NCBI GenBank assembly: GCA_937868765.1
Contig: CALMNL010000003.1
Location: 1-64,000 of the forward strand
Direction: 5' to 3'
DNA length: 64,000 nt
From: an uncultured Desulfatitalea sp.
Lineage (GTDB): Bacteria; Desulfobacterota; Desulfobacteria; Desulfobacterales; Desulfosarcinaceae
A program made the translations under genes and the position numbers. The first letter of the stretch is position 1. Each line of letters begins with the position of its first letter. Shown here piece after piece: positions 8,290 through 16,497 of this stretch. Below the pieces are notes generated by a model. It saw only the letters and a list, made by a program, of their open reading frames with translations, was not told where the DNA came from and searched no databases.

Positions 8290-8940
8290 CTATCTGACAA
8301 AAGATTCTGTTTGCGGAGTGGCCTCTATCCACCAGACAATATCCAGTGAAAGACCCTGGGCGACTTGGATCTTCCAGCCCGCCTTTTCGATGTTTGCCAT
8401 CGTCCGGCGATTGATATTGGCGCCGGTGATGCGAACGGTCACCGGGTTCAGCGCATCGAACAGCAACCCCAGCCAGAAGTTGCCGGGTCGCATATGCTCC
8501 AGAAGCAAAAGCCGGCCGCCGGGTTTGCACACCCGCCTCAATTCCGAAAGCCCTTGCACAGGGTCGGGCACGGAGCAGAAGACAAAGGTTGCAAAAACGG
8601 TATCGAATGTTTGAGCGGGCCAATCCAGATGCTGAACATCCATCAGGCGCAAATCGATCGACCTGTTCAGCCGGCGGGCCGAATTTCGAGCGTGCGCCAG
8701 CATGCGCGGGCTGAAGTCGATGGCGCTGACCGAAACCTCCGGCGGGTAATAGGGGATATTCTTGCCGGTGCCGACGCCGGCCTCCAACACCAGGGGGCCG
8801 GTCAGTTTATCTCGCAAGCGGTGGCGCCAGGCGGCAAATCGACCTCGCTCCATCGGTTTTTCCAGCAGATCAAAGGCAAAGGCGATCCGGTCATAGCGCC
8901 TTCGGATGATTTCCGTTGTCTTCATAATGACTTTGTCCAT
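8290..8940 (-). CDS. Class I SAM-dependent methyltransferase (UbiE/PmtA-like)
   Basis: The 216-residue protein has the SAM-binding motif I LEAGVGTGKN (about 47-56), an acidic motif II (VSAIDFSPRML) and the downstream motif PGGRLLLLEHM. This is the layout of the UbiE / phosphatidylethanolamine N-methyltransferase group. The start at 8940 (MDKVIMK) follows a GGGGGGTTCT sequence. The substrate could be a lipid, a quinone or, given the metal island, a toxic metalloid; the sequence alone does not decide. It lies 139 bases downstream of the second ZraP-like gene on the same strand and may share its transcript. Confidence 0.75.
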   Translation of the reverse strand: MDKVIMKTTEIIRRRYDRIAFAFDLLEKPMERGRFAAWRHRLRDKLTGPLVLEAGVGTGKNIPYYPPEVSVSAIDFSPRMLAHARNSARRLNRSIDLRLMDVQHLDWPAQTFDTVFATFVFCSVPDPVQGLSELRRVCKPGGRLLLLEHMRPGNFWLGLLFDALNPVTVRITGANINRRTMANIEKAGWKIQVAQGLSLDIVWWIEATPQTESFVR

Positions 8941-9079
8941 AGAACCCCCCTGAGCAGTACATCCAGGTCCGGTCGAACCGCCCGAACATTTCTGGCGTCT
9001 ATGCGCAAACAAGATGGCGTTCGGCACGGTCCTGACCGCAGCCGGCGCTCAACCATCTGCCATGCAAGACCTGTAACTA

Positions 9080-9568
9080 TTACCGGTCATGCCCGGAACT
9101 GAGATTGGCGCTGTCTTCGCCATTGCTGCTCGACGTATTATGCCCGACCGTGCGCTCGTAATCTGAGAGCTTTTGGTCATACTCGGATTGCAGCCTGAAA
9201 AGCTCGTTTTGCAAACGGGTCACTTTGGCCTTGTCAGGGGCCTGCTTGCCCATTTCATCCTCGAGAGCCGACTGCTTATCATGGATTTCGGTACGCAATC
9301 GGCGGGTCGAATCGAAGAAGTCATCCCGGGGTTGCTGCCGCTCGGGTCGCCCTCGGTAAGGACGGCTTTGGCCATTGTACCCCATGCGACTTGGATTTCC
9401 TTGAAAGAGATCGATCATCCCTTGTATGAAACCCCCGCCGCTCATGGTTCCGGATCCCATCATCGAGCTGCCGCCCATCATGCCGTTGCCATCGGCTAGT
9501 GCAAATCCTGAAAAACCAAATATGGCTATAAGAACGATAACCCCGGTTATACGCATGGCTCGCTGCAT
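9080..9568 (-). CDS. ZraP/Spy-like periplasmic protein (copy 2)
   Basis: This is a 162-residue protein. The frame is open further upstream, but the ATG at 9568 (MQRAMRITG) has an ideal GGAGG seven bases before it and begins a clean signal peptide (about 1-25, ending FALADG). A short Met/Gly segment follows (NGMMGGSSMMGSGTMSGG, about 27-45). A charged helical region (about 80-145) then carries the pattern TRRLRTEIHDKQSALEDEM, akin to the ZraP-like copies at 6866 and 14218 but clearly more divergent. It is probably a periplasmic metal-responsive chaperone. A weaker sigma-54-like element at 9629-9644 could drive it. Confidence 0.7.
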   Translation of the reverse strand: MQRAMRITGVIVLIAIFGFSGFALADGNGMMGGSSMMGSGTMSGGGFIQGMIDLFQGNPSRMGYNGQSRPYRGRPERQQPRDDFFDSTRRLRTEIHDKQSALEDEMGKQAPDKAKVTRLQNELFRLQSEYDQKLSDYERTVGHNTSSSNGEDSANLSSGHDR

Positions 9569-9628
9569 TTTCAGACCTCCCTGGCGGAAAGGATCGGTAC
9601 AGCGGTGTTGTCCGCTGAAGAACAATCC

Positions 9629-9644
9629 TGCATCATGCATGCCA
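9629..9644 (-). promoter_or_regulatory. Candidate sigma-54 promoter of ZraP-like copy 2
   Basis: The minus strand reads TGGCATGCATGATGCA, with the invariant GG and GC at the right spacing and two mismatches to TGGCAC-N5-TTGCW. It lies 61 bases before the ATG at 9568, the same distance as in copy 1, which raises its credibility. Confidence 0.5.
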
Positions 9645-9729
9645 TGGGCAGTCCACGACCCTGATAAAGGATATCCGGCTGCGATAAACCCATCCCGGAG
9701 AAGCAGTCCAGGATGGATATCGACAGGGT

Positions 9730-11589
9730 CTATTTTCCTGGAGCCGTTATGAGCCGTGCTGCATCTCTCTTTAACGGCATGATGGTGCGGAATCCCACGT
9801 CGGCGAAGCCTTCCCAGGGATACCTCAGCAACGGCGGTTTTTGACCGGAACGCATGCCGGCATCGGCCGAATCTGCAATATGGCTCAGTACGACGACGGC
9901 GGAAGGGTCGCCGGCAGCCGTTTCCGAGGGAATGTAGTCGATCCATTCCTTGGTAGGGTTCTGCTTCATTTCTGCGAAGACATCATTCGCGGGAGAAGAC
10001 TGGCCATTTTCGGTGGCAGACATCATTCGCGCGTGGGGATCGAGGTCGGAAATAGTGTCCTGGGGGTCGGAAGCCTGCGTCTTGTCGATACCCGGCAGAT
10101 GGGAGACGACGGTCCGCCATTGGGAATAGCTGGGCATCTTTTTGTTGTAATAGCTGGCATAGGCCATGGCGCCCAGCCAGGTCACGCGCACTACCGAGCG
10201 ACCGGCCCAGGCAGCATCCCGCAAGTGAAAGCGACCATGGTCGTAGATGATTTGTTCGTAGGCCTCGCTCCCGTTGCCCAGGTAAAGCCAGATATCCTCG
10301 CCCTTTTTGACGAGACCGTCCGCTATGGAAAGCTCTGCGGCCACCTGGTTCAAGAATTCGACGTAATGGTGGAAGGTCACCGGGGTGCGGTCGCTGTAGA
10401 AGGCCTGATTTTCGCCAGCGGCCGGCATAAGTGTCATGGTGCGTCCATCTGCGGCCAGTATTGTCTGACCCGGAGGGCCCTGCTTGGCTGCCGGAAATGC
10501 CTCCGCCTTCAGTTTTAGACCCGCTCCCGCGTCTTCGAACGGGGGCGCTGCAGGCTGGCGCCAGCGATACAGGTGGTATCCCGTCATCCCTATCAGCGCC
10601 GCAAGGGTCGTAACTATGAGGCGCTGTGTCCATCGGGAGCGAGCCGTCCGTTGCGCAGATGGAAGTATGGCATCTTCGAAATTCTCCATTGCCTTCTGGA
10701 GTGCGGTGCGCAGTTCCGCGACCGAATTGTAACGCTGGCTCTTGTCTTCGTGGGTGGCTTTGCGGATGATGGCATCGATCTGCTGGAGCAGAGGTGTTTC
10801 GGGCGCCTGCAATCCGGCGGATTTGAATGGAACTGTTTTGGGGTCCATCTTGCCCGTCACCGCCTCGAATAGAATCTTGCCCAAGGAGTAAATATCCGCC
10901 GCCAAGCCGGCTTTGCGAAAATCTTCAAACTGTTCGGGCGCCATATAGGCCATGGTGCCTTTGACATCCCAGGAGTTGGATACGGCCCGCATTTGAAACG
11001 AGCGTGCCAGGCCGAAATCGGCGATTTTGGGCGTTTGGCCATCCATCAGAATGTTTTCCGGTTTTAAATCCCGGTGAACTATGCCGCTGGCATGGATGGC
11101 TTCGACCCCATCGAGCACTGGCAGGAAGAAGTGCCGGAGCCAATCGACCAGCAGATCGGTCTGGGTGTCGAATCCTGCTTCGGACATGGTGAAACGAAAG
11201 GTATTGCCCGGTACATATTCCATGGCGATATATTCCATAGGTACGGCCGAGCCGTTGCCGCTCGTCGGGATAGAGCCGTAGTCATAGATCTGCAGAATGT
11301 TGGGATGGCGCACCCGAGCCATGGTTTGCACTTCGCGTTGAAAACGGCCGATAGCGGCCGCCATCTCAGCCGGCGCCTCTTTGAAATCCCGCAAAAATTC
11401 GGCACAGATCACCTTGATGGCCACGTCGCGTTTCAGGTTGAGCTGGTGGGCCCTGTATACTTCCCCCATGCCGCCTTTGCCGATGCGCTCGATCAACACC
11501 CATTTGGCGTCAATCACCTTGCCGGTAGTGAGCATGGTTTTTTCCGAAAGCATCGTGTAGCATTCTTCATGGCTCTCTTTTGCCGTCAT
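9730..11589 (-). CDS. Ser/Thr protein kinase fused to a formylglycine-generating-enzyme-like domain
   Basis: The 619-residue protein has a complete Hanks-type kinase domain (about 28-300): glycine loop IGKGGMGEVY (36-45), Lys59 in VAIKV, catalytic HRDLKPEN with Asp174, and DFG at 191-193. A single transmembrane segment follows (about 325-345). The extracytoplasmic part (about 365-615) resembles the FGE-sulfatase/SUMF1 fold, with TPVTFHHYVEFLN, RVTWLGAMAYASYYNKKMP and a late GFRTIMPL. In signalling kinases this domain usually acts as a sensor rather than an enzyme. It overlaps the PP2C phosphatase gene by 23 bases, so kinase and phosphatase are translationally coupled. Internal Met codons at residues 13 and 19 are alternative starts. 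Confidence 0.88.
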   Translation of the reverse strand: MTAKESHEECYTMLSEKTMLTTGKVIDAKWVLIERIGKGGMGEVYRAHQLNLKRDVAIKVICAEFLRDFKEAPAEMAAAIGRFQREVQTMARVRHPNILQIYDYGSIPTSGNGSAVPMEYIAMEYVPGNTFRFTMSEAGFDTQTDLLVDWLRHFFLPVLDGVEAIHASGIVHRDLKPENILMDGQTPKIADFGLARSFQMRAVSNSWDVKGTMAYMAPEQFEDFRKAGLAADIYSLGKILFEAVTGKMDPKTVPFKSAGLQAPETPLLQQIDAIIRKATHEDKSQRYNSVAELRTALQKAMENFEDAILPSAQRTARSRWTQRLIVTTLAALIGMTGYHLYRWRQPAAPPFEDAGAGLKLKAEAFPAAKQGPPGQTILAADGRTMTLMPAAGENQAFYSDRTPVTFHHYVEFLNQVAAELSIADGLVKKGEDIWLYLGNGSEAYEQIIYDHGRFHLRDAAWAGRSVVRVTWLGAMAYASYYNKKMPSYSQWRTVVSHLPGIDKTQASDPQDTISDLDPHARMMSATENGQSSPANDVFAEMKQNPTKEWIDYIPSETAAGDPSAVVVLSHIADSADAGMRSGQKPPLLRYPWEGFADVGFRTIMPLKRDAARLITAPGK

Positions 11590-12343
11590 TTCTGATCACC
11601 ACCGCGGTAATGTTGTCCCTGGCCCCTGCATCCAGGGCACCAGTCACCAATGTTAAGGCGATGCGACGCGCATGCCAAGGCTTGCTCATCACAGTCTCGA
11701 GCTGTTTCGTCGTAAGGTGGTTATGCAAGCCGTCGGTGCATAAAAGAAACCGGTCGTCGATGAACAACGGATCGACACGGGTATCCACCCATGGCAGCGG
11801 CTCGGCGGTGCCGACAACCCGGGTGAGCAGGTGGCGTAATGGATGATCTGCGGCACGGACCACATCGACTTCACCTTCAAAGATCATTTCCTGTAAGAAC
11901 GTGTGATCAGAAGTCATGCAGGTCAAATGTCCCCGGCGCAGGCGGTATATTCGACTGTCCCCCACATGGGCGACGATCGTGTGGCCACGGGTTACGACCA
12001 GGCACGAAAGGGTCGTACCCATGTCGGCCAGCGCTGCATGGTGGAGTCCGAGCCTGCGGATGTGGCGGTCTATGCGCAGCACCGTTTCTTCCAGGTGGCG
12101 ACTCAGCTTGCGGGGGCTCCAAGGAGGGGGTGAGGGGATCCGGCGCTGGTAGTAGTCGTCCAGACCTTGACAAGCCAGGCGACTGGCCAGTCCGCCACCC
12201 TTATGTCCCCCCAGGCCGTCGGCTACGGCGAAAAGGTGCCCCCTTTCGATAGCGCGCGAATCCTCTGGCGCCCCCCGTAACATGTCCTCATTGGCTGGTC
12301 TCTGACCGGCATGGGTAACCGCACCATATTCGATGGATGCCAT
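11567..12343 (-). CDS. PP2C-family Ser/Thr protein phosphatase
   Basis: This 258-residue protein has the metal-binding motifs of bacterial PP2C enzymes in order: NEDM near 18, VADGLGGHKGG near 40, MGTTL near 95, VGDSRIYRLR near 117, CTDGL near 194 and a C-terminal DNITAVVI. It should dephosphorylate the targets of the adjacent membrane kinase, whose gene it overlaps by 23 bases. The ATG at 12343 is chosen because the frame upstream has no PP2C content and overlaps the RseC gene. Only two bases separate it from the RseC-like stop, so RseC, phosphatase and kinase form one operon. It is probably cytoplasmic, since no membrane segment is seen. Confidence 0.92.
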   Translation of the reverse strand: MASIEYGAVTHAGQRPANEDMLRGAPEDSRAIERGHLFAVADGLGGHKGGGLASRLACQGLDDYYQRRIPSPPPWSPRKLSRHLEETVLRIDRHIRRLGLHHAALADMGTTLSCLVVTRGHTIVAHVGDSRIYRLRRGHLTCMTSDHTFLQEMIFEGEVDVVRAADHPLRHLLTRVVGTAEPLPWVDTRVDPLFIDDRFLLCTDGLHNHLTTKQLETVMSKPWHARRIALTLVTGALDAGARDNITAVVIRNDGKREP

Positions 12344-12345
12344 TT

Positions 12346-12828
12346 CTACCTGCAACACGATGGCTGCTTCGATTCTGGACCTCCTGAGGCCCGGTGCAAC
12401 ACCGAAGTGATCGTCGGCATCATGTGCCGGCGCACATAACGCCCGCGATCCAGAAGCATTACAAAACCCTCGCCCGCCACCAGACCGACCCCTGCCGCCA
12501 GCACCGCGCCGGTCGTTTCGCTCCATCCCAGTCCTTCGGCCATCCTGCCGCCAATCACCGCGGCTGCTATCAGGCATGCTACCGGAAGCAGGTAGAGAAT
12601 GAGGGCGCCTTTAATCAGATACGAGACGCTCAGGCTGATCTTTACGACATCTCCTGCTTGTGCGTTGATGGGGTTGGCGGCACGACTCTCCAGCTTGGCA
12701 GCCGCCGAAAGACAGGAATGGCATCCGCCGCCGCTTTGGCATCCGCTGCAGGCGCCCTTGCGGTCCGTCACGACCACCGCCAGACCGCCATCAAGATTTT
12801 CGCGCAGTATGGCTATTTGCTCGACCAT
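12346..12828 (-). CDS. RseC/MucC-family membrane protein (SoxR-reducing type)
   Basis: This 160-residue protein has an N-terminal cysteine cluster (GACSGCQSGGGCHSC, about residues 25-39) of RseC type, which may hold an Fe-S cluster. Two membrane segments follow (about 69-90 and 99-119). A cytoplasmic tail ends in CC. The start at 12828 has a GGGAGG ribosome binding site. Relatives modulate envelope-stress signalling (RseC with RseA) or electron delivery (Rnf/Rsx and SoxR). Here the gene leads the operon with the PP2C phosphatase and the kinase, so it may feed a redox or envelope signal to them. That link is inferred from context. Confidence 0.8.
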   Translation of the reverse strand: MVEQIAILRENLDGGLAVVVTDRKGACSGCQSGGGCHSCLSAAAKLESRAANPINAQAGDVVKISLSVSYLIKGALILYLLPVACLIAAAVIGGRMAEGLGWSETTGAVLAAGVGLVAGEGFVMLLDRGRYVRRHMMPTITSVLHRASGGPESKQPSCCR

Positions 12829-13097
12829 TACGCCTCCCGACGCGCGCAGGCCGCAATGGCATTTGCCACTGGTGAATGGCTGGCGTCGTCGATTGATGAT
12901 GAATGAACTATCACGAATCATGCCATGTGCGGGCGAAAGTGCTTGACAGGTTAATGTCACACCAGATGAAAATAAGATCCCGGGTTTCGTAATGCCAAAT
13001 AAGTAATCAGAACGGGGACAGTGAGAATTCTTAATCCAACCGCCGAAGAGGTGCACACAGAGGCAATATTCACTGGCAGTTTTGGCGCAATACGATA

Positions 13098-13445
13098 TTA
13101 AAATGCATAAAAGCCAGCGATGATCAGCACATTTGCAATGAGCGAGGTCACAATGCTCAACACCAGAAACCCCGGATTGATGGTTACGCCTTTGCCCTCA
13201 TTCGGTCTGGCAAGCAGCCACCCGAAAAATAAAAAGAGAATCAGGTTTAAAACGCCGTGGGTAACCCAATGATGTCCTGTCGCAGCTTTCATCCATGCAA
13301 GAACAGAATCTTCTTGGATCTCCTTCAGGACGACCAAAAGGGCACTGATCAAGTTGGTGATAGCAAGGGAAAGCCCGAAAGACTTTGCATACTTTCCCAG
13401 CTCATATGTTTCGGTATCTTTATCACGTGTTATGATATTTTCCAT
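13098..13445 (-). CDS. Small integral membrane protein, unknown
   Basis: The 115-residue protein has a hydrophilic N terminus (about 1-22) and three predicted membrane segments (about 24-42, 62-80 and 90-112). The loop ATGHHWVTHG (about 54-63) is His-rich and could bind heme or metal. I cannot assign a family. Its stop lies downstream of the membrane protein at 13449-13913 on the same strand. Only three bases separate the two genes, so they are almost certainly co-transcribed and may form a complex. Confidence 0.6.
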   Translation of the reverse strand: MENIITRDKDTETYELGKYAKSFGLSLAITNLISALLVVLKEIQEDSVLAWMKAATGHHWVTHGVLNLILFLFFGWLLARPNEGKGVTINPGFLVLSIVTSLIANVLIIAGFYAF

Positions 13446-13448
13446 GTT

Positions 13449-13913
13449 CTATCCTCCCGCCGCGCTTTTCAGCAACCCGACCCGGACCGCCAAGCTGATG
13501 ATCGCCCCGGCGCCCTCCATTGCAAGCGACGTGGGTACAATCAGGCCCGCCACCCACAGGGTCAGCCGCCTGGCGGCTTTATTGTGTGCAATATCTCTTG
13601 CTGCGATGGGCAGATATGTGGCGAGTAAAATCAGGGCTAAAAATACATGCTCTTTGACCTCCATGAAAAAGTTGTGGCCGAAAGGCCAAGGTCCAGCCTT
13701 GATAATGGCTTTGTCAGGTCCGTAGAAGACTACATACCAATATCCGGCAATCAGGTAGGTCAGCCACATCAGCCCCGCGCAGAAGAGACTGAGAGTTTTT
13801 ATACGTCCTTGGGAGCCTTCGGCGGCATTGAAGGCATCAACAAACACCCATACCGCAGCCAGCATTGCAAGGATGCCAGTCGCGGGATGAATCAATAATA
13901 ACAAGTTTTCCAT
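13449..13913 (-). CDS. Four-helix membrane protein, unknown
   Basis: The 154-residue protein has four hydrophobic segments (about 4-25, 40-62, 84-104 and 116-138). It has scattered His in or near membrane segments (HPATG, GHNFFMEVKEH, DIAHNKAARR), the sort of pattern seen in small b-type cytochrome or quinone-linked subunits. I do not recognise a specific family. A GGAGGCC ribosome binding site precedes the ATG. It is paired with the small membrane protein at 13098-13445 and sits between the RseC/kinase operon and a ZraP-like gene. Confidence 0.55.
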   Translation of the reverse strand: MENLLLLIHPATGILAMLAAVWVFVDAFNAAEGSQGRIKTLSLFCAGLMWLTYLIAGYWYVVFYGPDKAIIKAGPWPFGHNFFMEVKEHVFLALILLATYLPIAARDIAHNKAARRLTLWVAGLIVPTSLAMEGAGAIISLAVRVGLLKSAAGG

Positions 13914-14217
13914 AATATGGCCTCCTTAACCTCAATTTTCGGTTTTCTTTAAACCCGAGGCATTAGGAATTGCAGGGTAGGGCTGCGCACGGATAGACTC
14001 CTTTTTTATTTCAACCCCTATCCGTTCCAGAATCTACGCACTGAATGGCCAAATTCAATTTGTCTGTCAAACACGCGAAAGAACTCAATTGGAAAAGGCG
14101 ATCCGGGAGGTTGTGTAAAGCGACTCTTCTCGCATTTGGGTTTTTGCTCCCCTGCTGGCTCGGTCCACATTTCGTCGAATCGAGTCAGCAGGATTTGCAG
14201 TCGAGCAGTCATTGCCG
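13914..14217. other. Intergenic region, no gene recognised
   Basis: About 300 bases separate the third ZraP-like gene from the unknown membrane-protein pair. Open frames here lack motifs. The segment probably contains the promoter of the membrane-protein pair, but I cannot point to a convincing one. No terminator with a U-tract is seen. Confidence 0.35.
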
Positions 14218-14745
14218 CTACCAGCAATAGCCGCCGTATCCCGGGCCGTATCCACCACCGTCGAAATTGTCGGGAGCGATCTTGCGGAGCTCCAATTGGT
14301 GCTCAACGACCTTCTGGTCTAATTCACTTTCCAGCGCCGAGAGTCCTTGCTGCAGTTTGGTGACCTTGGCACTGTCCGGATTGTCCGCAGCGAGCTCCTG
14401 CTGCAAAGCATTTCGCTGGTCCTGGATTTTACCGCGCAGTTCCCTGGTATCGTTATAGAATTTCTCTTGGGAGGCATCGAGTTTGCTCTGCTGCGCTTTG
14501 CTCAGGTTCGAGCCATACCATGGGCCGTTATCAGAGTATCCCGGTCCATAGCCCATCATACCTGGTCCCATGCCGTAGCCATAGCCCATCATTCCCGGTC
14601 CCATGCTATAACCGGACCCATACCCCATCATGTGCCCGCCGTATCCATTGCCCCAGTAACCACCGCGGGCAAATGCAAAGGTGGCGCCCGTCAGCAATAG
14701 AACCGCACCGATAATCAAAGATTTTTTGGTCAGATTGAATTTCAT
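14218..14745 (-). CDS. ZraP-like Met/Gly-rich periplasmic protein (copy 3)
   Basis: This 175-residue protein has a signal peptide (about 1-26, ending FAFARG). Gly/Met/Tyr repeats such as GYGMGPGMMGYG follow (about 30-75). The helical ZraP/Spy-type region (about 80-160) contains LDASQEKFYNDTRELRGKI, nearly the same as in the copy at 6866-7441. The tail is again Gly/Tyr-rich and ends in a Cys (GGYCW). The two genes are clear paralogues, and even their upstream regions align. Transcription should start at the sigma-54 promoter at 14808-14823. The gene lies directly downstream of the ZraR-like regulator gene on the same strand, like the zraP/zraSR neighbourhood of enterobacteria. Confidence 0.82.
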   Translation of the reverse strand: MKFNLTKKSLIIGAVLLLTGATFAFARGGYWGNGYGGHMMGYGSGYSMGPGMMGYGYGMGPGMMGYGPGYSDNGPWYGSNLSKAQQSKLDASQEKFYNDTRELRGKIQDQRNALQQELAADNPDSAKVTKLQQGLSALESELDQKVVEHQLELRKIAPDNFDGGGYGPGYGGYCW

Positions 14746-14807
14746 TTCTCATTTCCTTTCATTGATGTGGTTAAGTCCGAACCAATTTCAATCTGGTAAG
14801 GAACATG

Positions 14808-14823
14808 AGCAAGCGGTGTGCCA
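14808..14823 (-). promoter_or_regulatory. Sigma-54 promoter of ZraP-like copy 3
   Basis: The minus strand reads TGGCACACCGCTTGCT, a perfect -24/-12 element and identical to the one at 7502-7517. It lies 63 bases before the ATG at 14745. Confidence 0.88.
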
Positions 14824-14941
14824 GGGTTTTGGGTGAATTTGTTCGAACCTTTAAAATTGTGATATTTCCGGCAGAAGAAAAATTTTCTGCGATTGGTTTT
14901 CAGTGAAAGGGTGGCTCAAGAGGGCGGCGCAGGGATTAAGG

Positions 14942-14999
14942 TGGGTACTAAGTTCTCACCTGAAGGAAAGGGCGGGGATTGCATGGGTAATAAGTATCC
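14942..14999 (-). promoter_or_regulatory. Candidate paired enhancer sites for a sigma-54 activator
   Basis: Two related motifs lie 42 bases apart on the plus strand: TGGGTACTAAGTTCTCACC at 14942-14960 and TGGGTAATAAGTATCC at 14984-14999. The first is also part of an imperfect inverted repeat (14940-14960). It starts 119 bases from the edge of the sigma-54 core, exactly as at 7636. The rest of the 14746-15117 gap holds no gene that I can recognise. Confidence 0.55.
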
Positions 15000-15117
15000 A
15001 GATGGCCGTTGGGATCATCTGACGGCACGCACCCGGCATCAAGGCCTGGCGCGGCATCCTCGATGACCTTGTCTTCTCGCTGCGCATCCACATCATAAGA
15101 CGAGTCGGCTTGCGGTT

Positions 15118-16497
15118 TTACTTCTCGCCGTATGCTTTCAGCTTGTTATGCAAGGTTTTGCGCGTTATGCCCAGGCGGCGTGCGGTTTCGCTTTTGTTGC
15201 CTTTCGTGGCCTCCAGGGTTTTCAGAATGACTGCCTTTTCGATATCTTCAAGCGAATGAGAGCCTTGTATGAACGGTAGGCCGTCGAGCTCTTCCCGGTC
15301 GCTGCCAGGGTGCTCCTGCGTGATATTCGAAGGTAGCTGGCCTTCGGTTACATGTTCCCCGCTCATTAGAATGACTGCCCGTTCGACCGTATTTTCCAGT
15401 TCTCTCACATTTCCGGGCCAGTCGTACTTGATTAACATGTCCATCGCCAAGGGCGAAAATCCCTTGGCGATCTTTCGGTTGCGTGCGGCGTATTTGTCCA
15501 GGAAGTGATGGGCCAACAGCGGGATATCGTCCCGTCGATCCCTTAGCGGCGGAACTTTTAACTGAATCACGTTGAGACGATAGTAAAGATCTTCCCGAAA
15601 ATGGCCATCGGCCACAGCGCCCTGCAAATCGCGATTGGTAGCGGTCACGATGCGCACATCCACCTGGAGGACCTGATCGCCGCCAACTCGCTGAATTTCT
15701 CTTTCCTGAAGCACGCGCAGCAATTTGGCCTGCATCGTAGCCGACATTTCACCGATTTCATCCAGAAAGATTGTGCCTTTGTTGGCCTGCATGAAACGGC
15801 CTTCGCGGCGTTTGTCCGCGCCGGTGAAGGCACCTTTTTCGTGTCCGAAGAGTTCAGACTCCAATAAGGTTTCGGTGATGGCCGCACAATTGACCGTGAT
15901 CATTGGATAATCCTTGCGGGGGCTGTTCAAATGCAGCGAGCGGGCAACCAGTTCCTTGCCGGTACCGCTCTCCCCGGTTATCAGGACGGTCGCCTCGGAA
16001 GGCGCCGCCATTGCCAGCATGTCCATCAACTCCTTCATGGCCTGGCTTCTGCCGATAATGTTGGCAGTATCGAGATCGGCCCGCAAGCGTTCTTTGAGCA
16101 GCTTGTTTTCCGCCTTGAGCCCGGCATGGTCATTGGCTCGTTCCAGGCTCAATTTCAAAACTTCAAAATCGAGGGGTTTTATCAAATAATCATATGCCCC
16201 GGTTTTCAAGGCCGCCACCGCCGATTCCACCGATGAATACGCTGTCATAATGATGACCGGTATGGAAGGATTGTAGGCGTTGATTTTGCCGAGCGCTTCG
16301 ATGCCGCTCATTTCGGCCATGCGGACATCCATCAGGACAAGATCCACTGATGTTGATTGAACGATATCCACGGCTTTGACGCCGTCTTCGGCAGTCAGGA
16401 CATCATAGCCCCAGCTGCGGATGATCGTTTTCAAAGTAATCAGGTGGCCGGGGTCGTCATCCACAATCAATATCTTGATCGGTCTTTTGATATTCAT
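15118..16497 (-). CDS. Sigma-54-dependent response regulator (ZraR/AtoC-like)
   Basis: The 459-residue protein has a receiver domain (1-120, DDD at 13-15, phosphoacceptor Asp57). An AAA+ sigma-54-interaction domain follows (about 143-375), with Walker A GESGTGKE, the GAFTGA loop that contacts sigma-54, and a Walker B FLDEIGEM. The C terminus is a Fis-type helix-turn-helix (about 420-456, ETARRLGITRKTLHNKL). It should activate sigma-54 promoters once phosphorylated by the adjacent kinase, whose stop codon overlaps its ATG (ATGA). The likely targets are the promoters at 14808 and 7502, perhaps 9629. The system resembles ZraSR, so zinc, copper or envelope stress is a plausible signal; that part is inferred. 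Confidence 0.92.
   Translation of the reverse strand: MNIKRPIKILIVDDDPGHLITLKTIIRSWGYDVLTAEDGVKAVDIVQSTSVDLVLMDVRMAEMSGIEALGKINAYNPSIPVIIMTAYSSVESAVAALKTGAYDYLIKPLDFEVLKLSLERANDHAGLKAENKLLKERLRADLDTANIIGRSQAMKELMDMLAMAAPSEATVLITGESGTGKELVARSLHLNSPRKDYPMITVNCAAITETLLESELFGHEKGAFTGADKRREGRFMQANKGTIFLDEIGEMSATMQAKLLRVLQEREIQRVGGDQVLQVDVRIVTATNRDLQGAVADGHFREDLYYRLNVIQLKVPPLRDRRDDIPLLAHHFLDKYAARNRKIAKGFSPLAMDMLIKYDWPGNVRELENTVERAVILMSGEHVTEGQLPSNITQEHPGSDREELDGLPFIQGSHSLEDIEKAVILKTLEATKGNKSETARRLGITRKTLHNKLKAYGEK

Noticed and set aside
8186-8623. Open frames on both strands over the methyltransferase gene
   Set aside because: They overlap the clear methyltransferase frame and have no motif.
9657-9730. 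Distant inverted repeat GACCCTG / CAGGGTC at the end of the kinase gene
   Set aside because: The arms are only 7 bases each and 60 bases apart, with no U-run, so a terminator call is not supported.
12857-12874. Sigma-54-like sequence on the minus strand before the RseC gene
   Set aside because: The GG and GC elements are one base too far apart (TGGCAAATGCCATTGC), and the motif is rich in chance dyads.
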